In this document: in pieces, positions 23,481 to 32,055 of the stretch
Position numbering within the stretch: the stretch's first letter is position 1
Layout of the letters: each line of letters begins with the position of its first letter
Source of the DNA: Anaerotruncus colihominis
GTDB taxonomy: Bacteria > Bacillota > Clostridia > Oscillospirales > Ruminococcaceae
Assembly (NCBI RefSeq): GCF_010206195.1
Contig: NZ_VIQT01000003.1
Coordinates: 185,299-235,770 of the forward strand
Length of the DNA stretch: 50,472 bases
Direction: 5' to 3'
Program-made: the position numbers and the translations under genes
Notes under the pieces: generated by a model
Databases searched by the model: none
Seen by the model: only the letters and a program-made list of their open reading frames with translations
Told to the model about the DNA's origin: nothing

Positions 23481-24506
23481 TCAACCAGCCGCCGTCCCGG
23501 CGTTCTCGCCCTTTTTGGCCTTGCGGCGGCGCGGTTTACCGCCGCGCAGGAACACATCAAGCAAAACGGAGAGGACGACGATCACGCCGATGAGGATATT
23601 GCGGATGGCCACCGGCGCGCCGATGAACTGAAGACCGTTCTGGAGCACGCCCCAGATCGCGGCGCCGATAACAGTGCCCAGCAGGATGCCTTGGCCGCCA
23701 AGCGGAGAAACGCCGCCGATAACCGACGCGGCAACCGCATACATTTCGTAAGTATTGCCCGCATCCATTGTACCCATACCGCTGGTGGCGCAGATAATCA
23801 GACCGACCACGCACGCGCAGAACGCGCTGACGAGATACGCCTTGTTTGTGGTGCTGATCACATTGACGCCGGAAAGCTTGGACGCCTCGACGTTGCTTCC
23901 GATTGCGTAGATATGGCGGCCGGTGCGGGTGCGGCTGAGAATGAAGTTAAACACAAGCCAGATCACAATGGCGATCCAGATGGTATTGTATAGCCCAAGC
24001 AGCTTGCCGTAATAGAAGAAATCGCGGAAACCGGCGGCAGCGTCGCCAATGGAGTCGGTGTTGTAGTTATTGTTGGCGATCTGCGCGATGCCGCGCGCGA
24101 TCTGCATGGTGCCGAGCGTGGCGATGAAGGGCGGCAGCTTATAGCGCGCGACCAGCTCGCCGTTGACAAAACCGATCAGCAGGCAGCAGGCCAATGTAAT
24201 CAGCGCCGCGACCCAGGGGTTGACGCCTTTGGTCATCATAGTGGCGGAAATCATACAGCTCATGCCGACGACGGAGCCAATTGACAGGTCGATGTTGCCC
24301 GTAATCAGGATGTACGACTGACCGATGCCGATAATCAGCGTCGGAGCGATCTGCCGCAGCAGGTTGCCCATGTTTTTGCCGGAGAAGAACGATGGGTTCA
24401 TCGCGCCAAACACCAGGCACAGGATGATTAAACCGATTGTAACCGTGACCACCTGGCCCATGCCGCGGATGGCCATGATTCTGCGTATTGGGGATCTCTT
24501 TTCCAT
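23481..24506 (-). CDS. Sugar ABC permease (RbsC-like)
   Basis: A 341-aa membrane protein with about nine to ten helices of the RbsC/XylH/AraH group. Marks are ITGNIDLSIGSVVGMSCM, LGTMQIARGIAQI, GRHIYAIGSNVEASKLSGV (ATPase contact) and SVIGGVSPLGGQGILLGTVIGAAI. A basic C-terminus (RRRKAKKGE) faces the cytoplasm. The ATG at 24506 is preferred because it lies 8 bp after AGGAG; the TTG two codons earlier is too close. It works as a homodimer with the ATPase upstream and the binding protein downstream. Confidence 0.92.
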   Translation of the reverse strand: MEKRSPIRRIMAIRGMGQVVTVTIGLIILCLVFGAMNPSFFSGKNMGNLLRQIAPTLIIGIGQSYILITGNIDLSIGSVVGMSCMISATMMTKGVNPWVAALITLACCLLIGFVNGELVARYKLPPFIATLGTMQIARGIAQIANNNYNTDSIGDAAAGFRDFFYYGKLLGLYNTIWIAIVIWLVFNFILSRTRTGRHIYAIGSNVEASKLSGVNVISTTNKAYLVSAFCACVVGLIICATSGMGTMDAGNTYEMYAVAASVIGGVSPLGGQGILLGTVIGAAIWGVLQNGLQFIGAPVAIRNILIGVIVVLSVLLDVFLRGGKPRRRKAKKGENAGTAAG

Positions 24507-24530
24507 ATCCAATGCTCCTTCGCTTCAAAT

Positions 24531-26048
24531 TCAGGCCGGCCGCGAGCCGTCGATTTTGCTCTCGAACCGGGTGGCGTATTCCAGCACCTCGTTCTGTGTC
24601 GTCTCGCGCGGGTCAAGCTCGCCGGTGACGCGCCCGTCGCACATGACGATGATCCGGTCGGAGATACCCAGCACCTCCGGCATTTCCGAGGATACAAACA
24701 AAACGCCGATCCCCTGCTTTTTCAGCTCGTTCATCAGGTTGTAAATTTCCACCTTGGCTGCGACGTCGATGCCGCGCGTCGGCTCGTCGAAGATGACGAC
24801 ACGCGAATCGCGCGCCAGCCATTTGGCTACGACCACCTTCTGCTGGTTGCCGCCCGACAGGCCGCCCGCGTCCGTTTCGGCGCTTGCCATCTTGATGGAC
24901 AGGTTGCCGCGTGCTTTCTCAACCATCTCGTGTTCTTTTTTGCGGTTGACAACCCCCAGAGAATTGCACAGGATATCCAGGTTTGGCAGCGCAATATTGT
25001 CGCTGATTGAAAGCTTGGTGCACAGCCCGTCCTTTTTGCGATCCTCCGGCGCAAGCACAATGCCCGCGCGGATGGCGTCCATGGGGCAATGAATTTTAAC
25101 CTGTCTGCCGTCGAGGACAACCTCGCCGGAATCCTTTGGATCGACGCCGAACAGCGCGCGTGTCGTCTCCGTGCGTCCCGCTCCCATCAGGCCGGCGATG
25201 CCGACAATCTCGCCCTCATAGAGATCGAAGCTGACATCGCGGACCATGCGCCCCGCGTTCAGATGTTTGACCTCCAGAATCTTGCGTCCGCGCTCGCACT
25301 GCACACGCGGGAATTTTTCCTTGATCTCGCGGCCGACCATGTTGGCGATGATCTCATCCATCGAAAAATCAGCAAAATTGCCGCTGGTGATGAATTTGCC
25401 GTCGCGCATGATGGTGACGCGGTCGACGATATGCTGCAATTCCTCCAGGCGGTGGGAGATGTAAACGATTCCGCACCCCTCGTCGCGCAGCTTGTGGATG
25501 ATGACGAACAAGTCGTCGATCTCCTTGGATGTCAGCGCCGAGGTCGGCTCGTCCATAATCAGGATGCGCGCATTTGTCGAAAGTGCCTTGGCGATCTCAA
25601 CCATCTGCTGTTTGGAAACAGCCAGGTCGCCGACGACCGTTTCCGGGTCAATCTGAATGTTCATACGGCCAAGCACAGCCGCGGCCTCCTCATTCATCTG
25701 CCTGGAGGAGAGCACGCCTGCGTGCGTCTTTTCGCGCCCGAGGAAGATATTCTCCGCCACGGTCAGATGCTGGCACATGTTCAGCTCCTGGTGAATGATA
25801 GCGACGCCAAGCTCCTGCGCCTTTTTCGGCGTGAGATCTCCGATCTGCTGGCCAAAGATCGTGACCGTACCCTCGTCGCGTGTATAAACGCCGCTGAGGA
25901 TTTTCATCAGTGTCGATTTACCCGCGCCGTTTTCGCCGAGCAGCGCCATAACCTCGCCGGAGCGCAGGTTGAAGGACACGTCGTCCAGGGCCTTGACGCC
26001 TGGAAAAAGCTTGCTGATGTGGGCGAGCTCAACAATTGTCTCCTGCAT
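24531..26048 (-). CDS. Sugar ABC ATPase, double domain (RbsA-like)
   Basis: A 505-aa protein with two ABC cassettes. Domain 1 has Walker A GENGAGKST, signature region LAVSKQQMVEIAK, Walker B IMDEPTSALT and switch YISHR. Domain 2 has GLMGAGRTE (naturally degenerate), LSGGNQQK and IFDEPTRGIDV. This is the working ATPase of the importer; the neighbouring 26216-27691 protein is a motif-less relative. The ATG at 26048 is chosen over a GTG three codons upstream. Its promoter region carries two TAGGGGG boxes. Confidence 0.94.
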   Translation of the reverse strand: MQETIVELAHISKLFPGVKALDDVSFNLRSGEVMALLGENGAGKSTLMKILSGVYTRDEGTVTIFGQQIGDLTPKKAQELGVAIIHQELNMCQHLTVAENIFLGREKTHAGVLSSRQMNEEAAAVLGRMNIQIDPETVVGDLAVSKQQMVEIAKALSTNARILIMDEPTSALTSKEIDDLFVIIHKLRDEGCGIVYISHRLEELQHIVDRVTIMRDGKFITSGNFADFSMDEIIANMVGREIKEKFPRVQCERGRKILEVKHLNAGRMVRDVSFDLYEGEIVGIAGLMGAGRTETTRALFGVDPKDSGEVVLDGRQVKIHCPMDAIRAGIVLAPEDRKKDGLCTKLSISDNIALPNLDILCNSLGVVNRKKEHEMVEKARGNLSIKMASAETDAGGLSGGNQQKVVVAKWLARDSRVVIFDEPTRGIDVAAKVEIYNLMNELKKQGIGVLFVSSEMPEVLGISDRIIVMCDGRVTGELDPRETTQNEVLEYATRFESKIDGSRPA

Positions 26049-26083
26049 AAAATACACCCGCCTTTCTCTTTGCTACTGCTGAA

Positions 26084-26138
26084 AGTATAGCATCGAACAG
26101 GGCGGGCGGGCTAGGGGGCGATCTTTTGTTTTAGGGGG
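26084..26138 (-). promoter_or_regulatory. Activator-type promoter of the sugar importer
   Basis: On the minus strand the -10 is TATACT (26089-26084), but no -35 is recognisable at the proper distance. Instead two identical boxes, TAGGGGG on the plus strand (26112-26118 and 26132-26138), lie exactly 20 bp apart, the proximal one at the -35 place. Direct repeats at two helical turns next to a missing -35 are typical of AraC-family activation; the YesN-type regulator nearby is the obvious candidate. Confidence 0.6.
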
Positions 26139-26215
26139 ACATCCTTACGAACTTTCCGTCATTTTTCTACGATATGCAAAATTTCAACTCATTATTTTAT
26201 ATATTTCGCACAATT

Positions 26216-27691
26216 TCATCGTGTCCTATGCGGATCATAGCCTTCCTCCTTGCTCAAAGCGCAAAAGCCATCCCGATCGTATTCGCGCAGCAGCGCGCCG
26301 TTTTCCGCCACAAGCAGCCGGTCGGCGACCGACAGGCTGTCGGAAATATTGACCATCAAAAGCACCAGTGCAATTCCCCGCGCGCGCAGCAATTCCAGCA
26401 GGTCGATGATGTGGCGGCGCCGATACATATCCGCGCCGAAAAATGGCTGTACACAAAATACGACTGCAGGCCGGTACAGATGCATACGGTAATATACAAG
26501 ATTGTAAAGCGTCCGGCGCGAAAGGCGCCGCACATCACGTTCATAAATATCCTCTCCGAACACGGACGCGTATTCGCGCGCAATGCTCGCGCGCGCCGCC
26601 CGGCCGCTCCAGAAAAACTTTCCCTTTCGGTCGGCCAGAAAGCAGAGATTGTCGAGCGCCGTCAAGCCTTCGAAGATCATTGTACGCGTCGGGTCAGCCT
26701 GGATGACGCCGACTGCCTGCGCGCGTGTGCCGTCGCCGCCCGAAAACGGGCGGCCGCCCATCACGAGCCGTCCGCTGCGCGGACGTAAACCGCCGCTCAT
26801 CAGCCCGACAATGTCCTCCAGAATCGTGTTGCTGCGGTCAAGCAGGGCGACGCATTCGCCCGGCAGGACACGCATGGAAAAGCCATGCAGGTTTTCCGTA
26901 ACGACACGGTCAAATTCCAATGCCGGAAGCCGGCGGGGACCGATCGGCTCCGGCTGCACGACAGAACGCGAAAAATCGAGTGAACGGCTCCAGATCGCCT
27001 CGTCGCTCGCATATGGATGACGCAGCGTCAACACAATGCGCCCATCCTCCATGCCCGCCACACGGTCACAGATGGTAAACGCCTCCTCGTGGTGCGCGCA
27101 GAGATAGAGAAACGACAGCCCGCGCGCAGCGCACAGGCGCATCAGCGCCTGAAAGCGCGCCAGGTCGGCCGTGCTGATAATGTTGCTGATATCGCGGATC
27201 ACCACAAGCCGCGCGCCGCCAAGAACCGCTTTCAGAAGCTCGATCGCGCACCGTTCATAGCCGGAGAGCGCTGCGGCGGGCGTATCCGGCGCGACATCGA
27301 TCCCAAGTTCTCTGGCATGGCGCCAATATTGCTCCCGCAGCGTCCTGCGGCTGATCAGATACTTTTTAAAGCCGCGGCGCAGCACAAAGAGGTTTTCCAT
27401 CACTGAAAGATCACCCACCAACCGGCCGCGCCGCTCGATCACCGCGACCCGGTTGCGCGTCATCGGGCTTTTGCGGTAGCTGTTTACAAGCTGCTCATCG
27501 AAATAAACAGAGCCGTAATGCAGCGGCAGATTCTTCTGCACCAGCTCCACCAGCTCGTCCTCGCCGTGATCGCTCATACACAAAAGCCCAAGAATCTCCC
27601 CACAAAACAGGTGCAGGCTCAGATCGGTCAGGCATGCGCTGCCGTCAACAACGCGCGTCACATGGTCCATGCGCAGAACTTCTTCCCTCAT
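26216..27691 (-). CDS. Double ABC-like pseudo-ATPase coupled to a sensor kinase
   Basis: A 491-aa protein that follows RbsA-type ATPases from end to end, yet every nucleotide-binding motif is gone. In domain 1 the Walker A site is replaced by CMSDHGEDE (the Lys position is Glu44), the signature is LSGYERC, and Walker B is VVIRDISNII. In domain 2 the Walker A place reads LDRSNTILED, the signature LSRRTLY, and Walker B VFCVQPFFG. The reading frame is intact and starts at ATG 27691 inside the stop of the histidine kinase (ATGA), so it is a maintained gene. It should neither bind nor split ATP in the usual way; a role as adaptor between permease and kinase or as ligand sensor is inference. I know no function for this family. 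Confidence 0.8.
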   Translation of the reverse strand: MREEVLRMDHVTRVVDGSACLTDLSLHLFCGEILGLLCMSDHGEDELVELVQKNLPLHYGSVYFDEQLVNSYRKSPMTRNRVAVIERRGRLVGDLSVMENLFVLRRGFKKYLISRRTLREQYWRHARELGIDVAPDTPAAALSGYERCAIELLKAVLGGARLVVIRDISNIISTADLARFQALMRLCAARGLSFLYLCAHHEEAFTICDRVAGMEDGRIVLTLRHPYASDEAIWSRSLDFSRSVVQPEPIGPRRLPALEFDRVVTENLHGFSMRVLPGECVALLDRSNTILEDIVGLMSGGLRPRSGRLVMGGRPFSGGDGTRAQAVGVIQADPTRTMIFEGLTALDNLCFLADRKGKFFWSGRAARASIAREYASVFGEDIYERDVRRLSRRTLYNLVYYRMHLYRPAVVFCVQPFFGADMYRRRHIIDLLELLRARGIALVLLMVNISDSLSVADRLLVAENGALLREYDRDGFCALSKEEGYDPHRTR

Positions 27692-28710
27692 GACAGCGCC
27701 CCCGCATCCCGGCTGTCGCGCGGCAGCGTGATTTCCACATCGGTCCCGACGCCCGGCGTGCTCTGAACGCACAGGCCGTATTCCTCGCCGAACAGCAGAC
27801 GGATACGGTTTTGGACATTGACAAGCGCGATGCCTCCGCGCGCGGATCCGCTGTGCACATATTCGATGCCGTTTGCGGAAAGGCGCCCGCTGAGCGCGTC
27901 GAGCGTGCCGGCAGGCATTCCGACACCATCATCCGACACGGTGATCAACAGACGTTTTTTCGTCCCCTCAATTCGGATACACAGGTTTCCCCGCCCCACT
28001 TTGCGCTCGATGCCGTGGACGATGGAATTTTCAACGATCGGCTGGAGCGTCAGCTTCGGCAGTTTACAGGCGTAAAGCGCCGTGCGGTCCTGCTCGTCGC
28101 ACTCGATCGACAGGTTCAGCCGTTCGCCGAATCGGTAACGCTGAATGATACAGTAATTTTCAATGTTCTGAAGCTCCTCCTCCAGCGTGACAAGGTTCTC
28201 AACATTCGAAATTGTATACCGGAAAAAGGTCGCAAGCGCCTCCGTCATCTCCGCCACATTGTCCATACCGGCCGCGAGCGCCTCGCCGCGTATCCCCTCA
28301 AGCGTGTTATAGAGAAAGTGCGGGTTGATCTGATTTTGCAGCGCCAAATACTGCGCCTGCCGCTTTGTCGCTCCGATCAGATCGTTCGTCGCAAGAAACT
28401 CACGCAGCTTTGCAAACGCCGCCGCGTGCGCGGGGCTGGCCGCGTACCGCTGCTCTGAAACGCCCTGAAGCGTGTAGCCGTCGGCAAACAGCTCCATCAT
28501 GCGCTCTGTCTCAAGAAACGGCCGGTACACAAGCCAGTCGAGCGCATAGCCAATCAGCGCGAGCAGCCCCGCGCCCGCCAGCGCGATCCACAGCCCGCCG
28601 CGTCCGGCGCAGGCCGCTGCCAGCGCCGCGAGCAGCAGAATGCAGACGCCAAAAAACGCCGCAAAGGCACACCGGACCCGCAGCGACAGAAAACGCGTCT
28701 TATTTTTCAT
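27688..28710 (-). CDS. LytS/YesM-type sensor histidine kinase, minimal sensor
   Basis: A 340-aa kinase. Two membrane helices (about 12-35 and 40-62) are joined by only four residues (GRGG), so there is no extracellular sensor domain. A short linker leads to the His_kinase domain with phospho-acceptor His131 (NQINPHFLYN), then the ATPase domain with N box LQPIVENSIVHG, G box VSDDGVGMP and a late GIALVNVQNRI. YesM relatives normally carry a large extracellular Cache domain, which is missing here. The gene lies 62 bp after the response regulator gene and overlaps the pseudo-ATPase gene by 4 bp. The start codon has a poor ribosome site. Confidence 0.9.
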   Translation of the reverse strand: MKNKTRFLSLRVRCAFAAFFGVCILLLAALAAACAGRGGLWIALAGAGLLALIGYALDWLVYRPFLETERMMELFADGYTLQGVSEQRYAASPAHAAAFAKLREFLATNDLIGATKRQAQYLALQNQINPHFLYNTLEGIRGEALAAGMDNVAEMTEALATFFRYTISNVENLVTLEEELQNIENYCIIQRYRFGERLNLSIECDEQDRTALYACKLPKLTLQPIVENSIVHGIERKVGRGNLCIRIEGTKKRLLITVSDDGVGMPAGTLDALSGRLSANGIEYVHSGSARGGIALVNVQNRIRLLFGEEYGLCVQSTPGVGTDVEITLPRDSRDAGALS

Positions 28711-28772
28711 TTCGCACGCACCGCCGTTTCACGGTCCATGCCCCTTTCCAGGCTGGAAAGAGGCGCGGCCGT

Positions 28773-30374
28773 TCAAGAATACAGCTTGCGGAATTCGCCG
28801 GGCTTGAGCCCCGTCGCCTTCTTAAAGCTTTTTGTAAAATATTTTAAATCCGAATACCCTACGCGCACACAGACCTCCGCGACAGACAGGTTTGTTTCAC
28901 GCAGCAGATCCTTAGCGCGGTTCATGCGCACCTCCGACAGGTATTCCAAAAAGTTCTGCCCCGTCTCCTTTTTAAACAGCGAGCTGAAATATGATCCGCT
29001 GAACCCCACGATATTGCTCACCCATTCGAGCGTAAGCGGGTCGGCGTAGTGCTCCTGGATATACTGTTTGGCTGTGCGGATTGGCCGCGTATCCGCCTGG
29101 CGCTTCTGCTCGCTTAAAGCCTGCATCGCTTCTGAAAGCATCCCACGCAGGCAGCACCAGACATCGTCCGCGCTGGCGCACAGGTCCGCGCGGCGCGCAA
29201 AACGTTCGCGCAGCGTATCGCCTCCTGGTACATCGTACTGCAAATTGCGCGCGAGCAGATACCAGGTCCCGCACGCTTCGGCCGTCAGACGCAAAAGCTC
29301 ACCGCCCGTATAGCCTCCGGCGTTTTCCAGCCCAGCGCGCATCGCTTCGATCGCTTCGAGCGCCATCATGGGGTTTAACAGCTCCAGCGCCGTCTGCATT
29401 GAACGGCCAAACTCGGCAGCCAGAGCCGCGGCGGCCGGGCAACCGCTGTTTTCAGGCGCCGTAAGCAGACGGCCCGTCCCTTCCACAAGGCGCTGGTCGA
29501 GCGCCGCGCGCGCCTCATCCAGCGACGCGGCCAATCCGGCGGGCGACGGCTGCGCCCCGCCAATACCAAGCGTAAATTCGCCCGCTACAAAGCTGCGCTG
29601 CACCAGCAGCTCGTCAAGAGCCGCGCGCAAGCTGCGGCGCACAGCCGGAGCGTCGTCCGGACGGTAGTTGAGCACGCCCCACGCCCGGCTGCTCTGAAAA
29701 CACAATTCAAACTCCGTGCAGCAGCCCTCAAGCGCCGCACGGAAAATCTGCGCCACCTTCTCCTCCACAACATCAAAACCTCCGGCGGAAAAAATCGCTT
29801 CGTCACAATCGACCTTGACGCCGAATATCTGAAAATTGCCCGGCTCCATATGATATCGGTACGCGCGGTTAAACGCCCCCAGCTCATCCGGCACGCGCGC
29901 GCCAGCCAGCAGGTCGCCGAACAGGCCGGAACGCAGCCGGTCCAGATCGCTTTGCAGGCGTAGGCGCATCTGCTCCTCGCGCGAAAGCTGCTCGGTCCGG
30001 CGCAGCCAGCGCCCGTGCATTTTTTCCAGCGTGGCGACCAGTTCGTCCTTTTTGATGGGCTTGAGCAGATAGTCGCCCGCGCCGTATTTGAGCGCGCTCT
30101 GCGCGTATTCAAAGTGGCGGTAGCCGCTGACGATGATAAATTCCAACACCGGGTCGAGCTGGCGGGCGCGGCGGATCAGTTCGATCCCATCGCAGCCGGG
30201 CATACGGATGTCGGTGATCATCAGGTCGGGACGGCGCGTTTCAATCAGCTCGAGCGCCTCCAGGCCGTTGTGCGCAACACCGACAATCTCCATATCCATG
30301 GCGGCCCAATCCACCAGCTTTTGAATCAGCAGGCAGACCTTCTCCTCATCGTCCGCGATGACAACTCTCATCAT
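28773..30374 (-). CDS. YesN-type response regulator with AraC DNA-binding domain
   Basis: A 533-aa regulator. An N-terminal receiver domain (1-120) has acidic pocket DDEE, phospho-acceptor Asp55 (ITDIRMPG) and Lys in LLKPIKK. A long middle region (about 140-420) of unclear function, seen in YesN proteins, follows, and then an AraC-type helix-turn-helix pair (about 430-533) with SYFSSLFKKETGQNFLEYLSE and GYSDLKYFTKSFKKATG. The start ATG at 30374 follows GGAGGGAG. It is the partner of the adjacent kinase, and its probable target is the importer promoter at 26084-26138. Operon position downstream of sugar-phosphate enzymes suggests control by the imported sugar. Confidence 0.92.
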   Translation of the reverse strand: MMRVVIADDEEKVCLLIQKLVDWAAMDMEIVGVAHNGLEALELIETRRPDLMITDIRMPGCDGIELIRRARQLDPVLEFIIVSGYRHFEYAQSALKYGAGDYLLKPIKKDELVATLEKMHGRWLRRTEQLSREEQMRLRLQSDLDRLRSGLFGDLLAGARVPDELGAFNRAYRYHMEPGNFQIFGVKVDCDEAIFSAGGFDVVEEKVAQIFRAALEGCCTEFELCFQSSRAWGVLNYRPDDAPAVRRSLRAALDELLVQRSFVAGEFTLGIGGAQPSPAGLAASLDEARAALDQRLVEGTGRLLTAPENSGCPAAAALAAEFGRSMQTALELLNPMMALEAIEAMRAGLENAGGYTGGELLRLTAEACGTWYLLARNLQYDVPGGDTLRERFARRADLCASADDVWCCLRGMLSEAMQALSEQKRQADTRPIRTAKQYIQEHYADPLTLEWVSNIVGFSGSYFSSLFKKETGQNFLEYLSEVRMNRAKDLLRETNLSVAEVCVRVGYSDLKYFTKSFKKATGLKPGEFRKLYS

Positions 30375-30399
30375 AGTCGCTCCCTCCGTCGGCGGCGCG

Positions 30400-31047
30400 T
30401 CAGTGCTCGAACAGCTCCGATTCCACCGCCGCACAAAGCAGGTGGTAAACGGCGATGTGATATTCCTGGATACGGTAGGTCTCGTGCTCCGGCATCACAA
30501 GGCATACGTCGCACAGCCGCGCCAATTCGCCGCCGTCACGCCCGGAAAGCCCAAGCGCCGCCACGCCCGCAGCGCGCGCCGCGATCACAGCAGCCGCCAC
30601 ATTCTTCGCGTTGCCCGACGTGCTGATGCCGATCAGCAGATCGCCGGGCCGGCCGTATCCAATCACCTGCTGCGCGTAGATCAAATCCGGGTCGACATCG
30701 TTCATAAATGCCGTCACAAGCGCGGGATGCGCCAGCAGTGCGATCGCCGGCAGCCCCTGTTGAAGCTTCTCTGCAATCTGCGCGCCGCGTTCGCCGCCTG
30801 CTTTCACAAATGCATCTTTCTGTTCGTCCGTCAGCGGGCGCCGGAGCAAAAAGCCCTTCATCAGTTCGCCGGCGATGTGATCACAGTCGGCGCAGCTTCC
30901 GCCGTTGCCGCACAGCAGCAGCTTGCCACCCGCCCGGTAGGTTGTTAAAATCATCTCATACGCCTTTAAAATCGTGTCCCTATCCGGCGCGAGCGCGGGC
31001 CAGCGGTCAAAAAAACTGTCAAACATCTCCTGTGTGCGCTGCTTCAT
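30400..31047 (-). CDS. SIS-domain sugar-phosphate isomerase (GmhA-like)
   Basis: A 215-aa protein with the phosphoheptose isomerase (GmhA) form of the SIS fold: LLLCGNGGSCADCDHIAGEL near the start, FMNDVDPD in the middle, and GISTSGNAKNV as the phosphosugar loop. An insertion of about 20 residues after the first motif (KGFLLRRPLTDEQK) is unlike classical GmhA. It likely converts a ketose phosphate to an aldose phosphate. The ATG overlaps the stop of the ROK kinase gene by 4 bp. The substrate is unknown; heptose-7-phosphate is one option given the HldA-like kinase upstream. Confidence 0.85.
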   Translation of the reverse strand: MKQRTQEMFDSFFDRWPALAPDRDTILKAYEMILTTYRAGGKLLLCGNGGSCADCDHIAGELMKGFLLRRPLTDEQKDAFVKAGGERGAQIAEKLQQGLPAIALLAHPALVTAFMNDVDPDLIYAQQVIGYGRPGDLLIGISTSGNAKNVAAAVIAARAAGVAALGLSGRDGGELARLCDVCLVMPEHETYRIQEYHIAVYHLLCAAVESELFEH

Positions 31048-32036
31048 TCCATAATACCCCCTTCGGTTGTCTCCAAATGGTATGATGCGACCGTCAGCGC
31101 GGCCAGATCACCCACGGATTCGGTCAGCCCGGCCGGTACAACCTCGCAGGCCGCGCGCGCGGCGGGCAGCGTTTCGCGCTCGATCACGGCGCGCGCGGCC
31201 GGCCACAGCTCGTTTTGCGACCGCGCAAAGATACTGCCGATCACAATCCGCTCCGGATTGAGCAGGTCGATGAGAATTGAAAGCCCCTGCCCGAGCCGCC
31301 GCCCACAGGCTGCCATAATCGCAAGCGCCAGCTCGTCACCCGCCTCGGCGGCGCGCCCCACCTTCGCGGCGGTCAGCGTGGGAAGCTCGGACAGCGTGGG
31401 ACACAGCGGCGGCTTTTCGCCGCGCTGGAGGCGTTCGCGCGCCATGGTTTCGGCAAGCTGCGCGATACCGCCGCCGCTGCAAAAGCCCTCAAACGAACCG
31501 GATTTGCCATAGCCGGCCGGACCGCAGTCCGCCAGCCGGATATGTCCGGCCTCGCCGGCCATGTCGCTCGCGCCCTCATAAAGCCGGCCGTCCAAAATCA
31601 GCCCCGCGCCAAGCCCTGTGCCGAACGTCAGAAAGATCATGCTGCGGCAGCCGCGTCCCGCTCCGAGCTTCCACTCAGCCAGCGCGCAGGCGTTCGCGTC
31701 GTTGCAAAGGCGCGCCGGGACGCCGAGCGCCTTTGATACATAGGCCGCCGCTGGGATTTCATCCCATCCCACAAGGTTTGGAGGGGAAAGGATCTCTCCG
31801 CGCCGGCTGTCAAGCGGCCCGCCGCAGCTGATACCCGCGGCGGACGGCCGCTGCGGCGCGCGGACCATGCACTCCTGCGCGTCCGCACAAAGCTCCGCCA
31901 ACAGCTCCAAAGGCGCGCGGCCGGCCGTTGGGCGGCTTTCGCAGCGGTGCAAAAGCCGTACCCCACCGTCCGCCGCGCGCTCACCAAGCGAGACGGCGCA
32001 TTTTGTCCCGCCGATATCGATGCCGATCAAATACAT
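31044..32036 (-). CDS. ROK family sugar kinase
   Basis: A 330-aa ROK kinase without a DNA-binding domain. It has the N-terminal phosphate loop GIDIGGTKCAV, the catalytic Asp in NDANACALAEW and LTFGTGLGAGLI. The zinc-site region that is usually CxCGxxGC is degenerate here: GHIRLAD is followed by a Gly-rich SFEGFCSGGGI. The ATG at 32036 follows GGGAGGGA. It probably phosphorylates the sugar brought in by the importer or a derived aldose. The missing zinc cysteines suggest a diverged subgroup. It sits between the HAD and SIS genes in one operon. Confidence 0.88.
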   Translation of the reverse strand: MYLIGIDIGGTKCAVSLGERAADGGVRLLHRCESRPTAGRAPLELLAELCADAQECMVRAPQRPSAAGISCGGPLDSRRGEILSPPNLVGWDEIPAAAYVSKALGVPARLCNDANACALAEWKLGAGRGCRSMIFLTFGTGLGAGLILDGRLYEGASDMAGEAGHIRLADCGPAGYGKSGSFEGFCSGGGIAQLAETMARERLQRGEKPPLCPTLSELPTLTAAKVGRAAEAGDELALAIMAACGRRLGQGLSILIDLLNPERIVIGSIFARSQNELWPAARAVIERETLPAARAACEVVPAGLTESVGDLAALTVASYHLETTEGGIME

Positions 32037-32055
32037 GACGATCCCTCCCATACTC

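Noticed and set aside
26216..27691. Pseudo-ATPase as a decaying pseudogene
   Set aside because: The 491-codon frame is uninterrupted, alignable over its full length and coupled by a 4-bp overlap to the kinase; random decay would leave stops or frameshifts.
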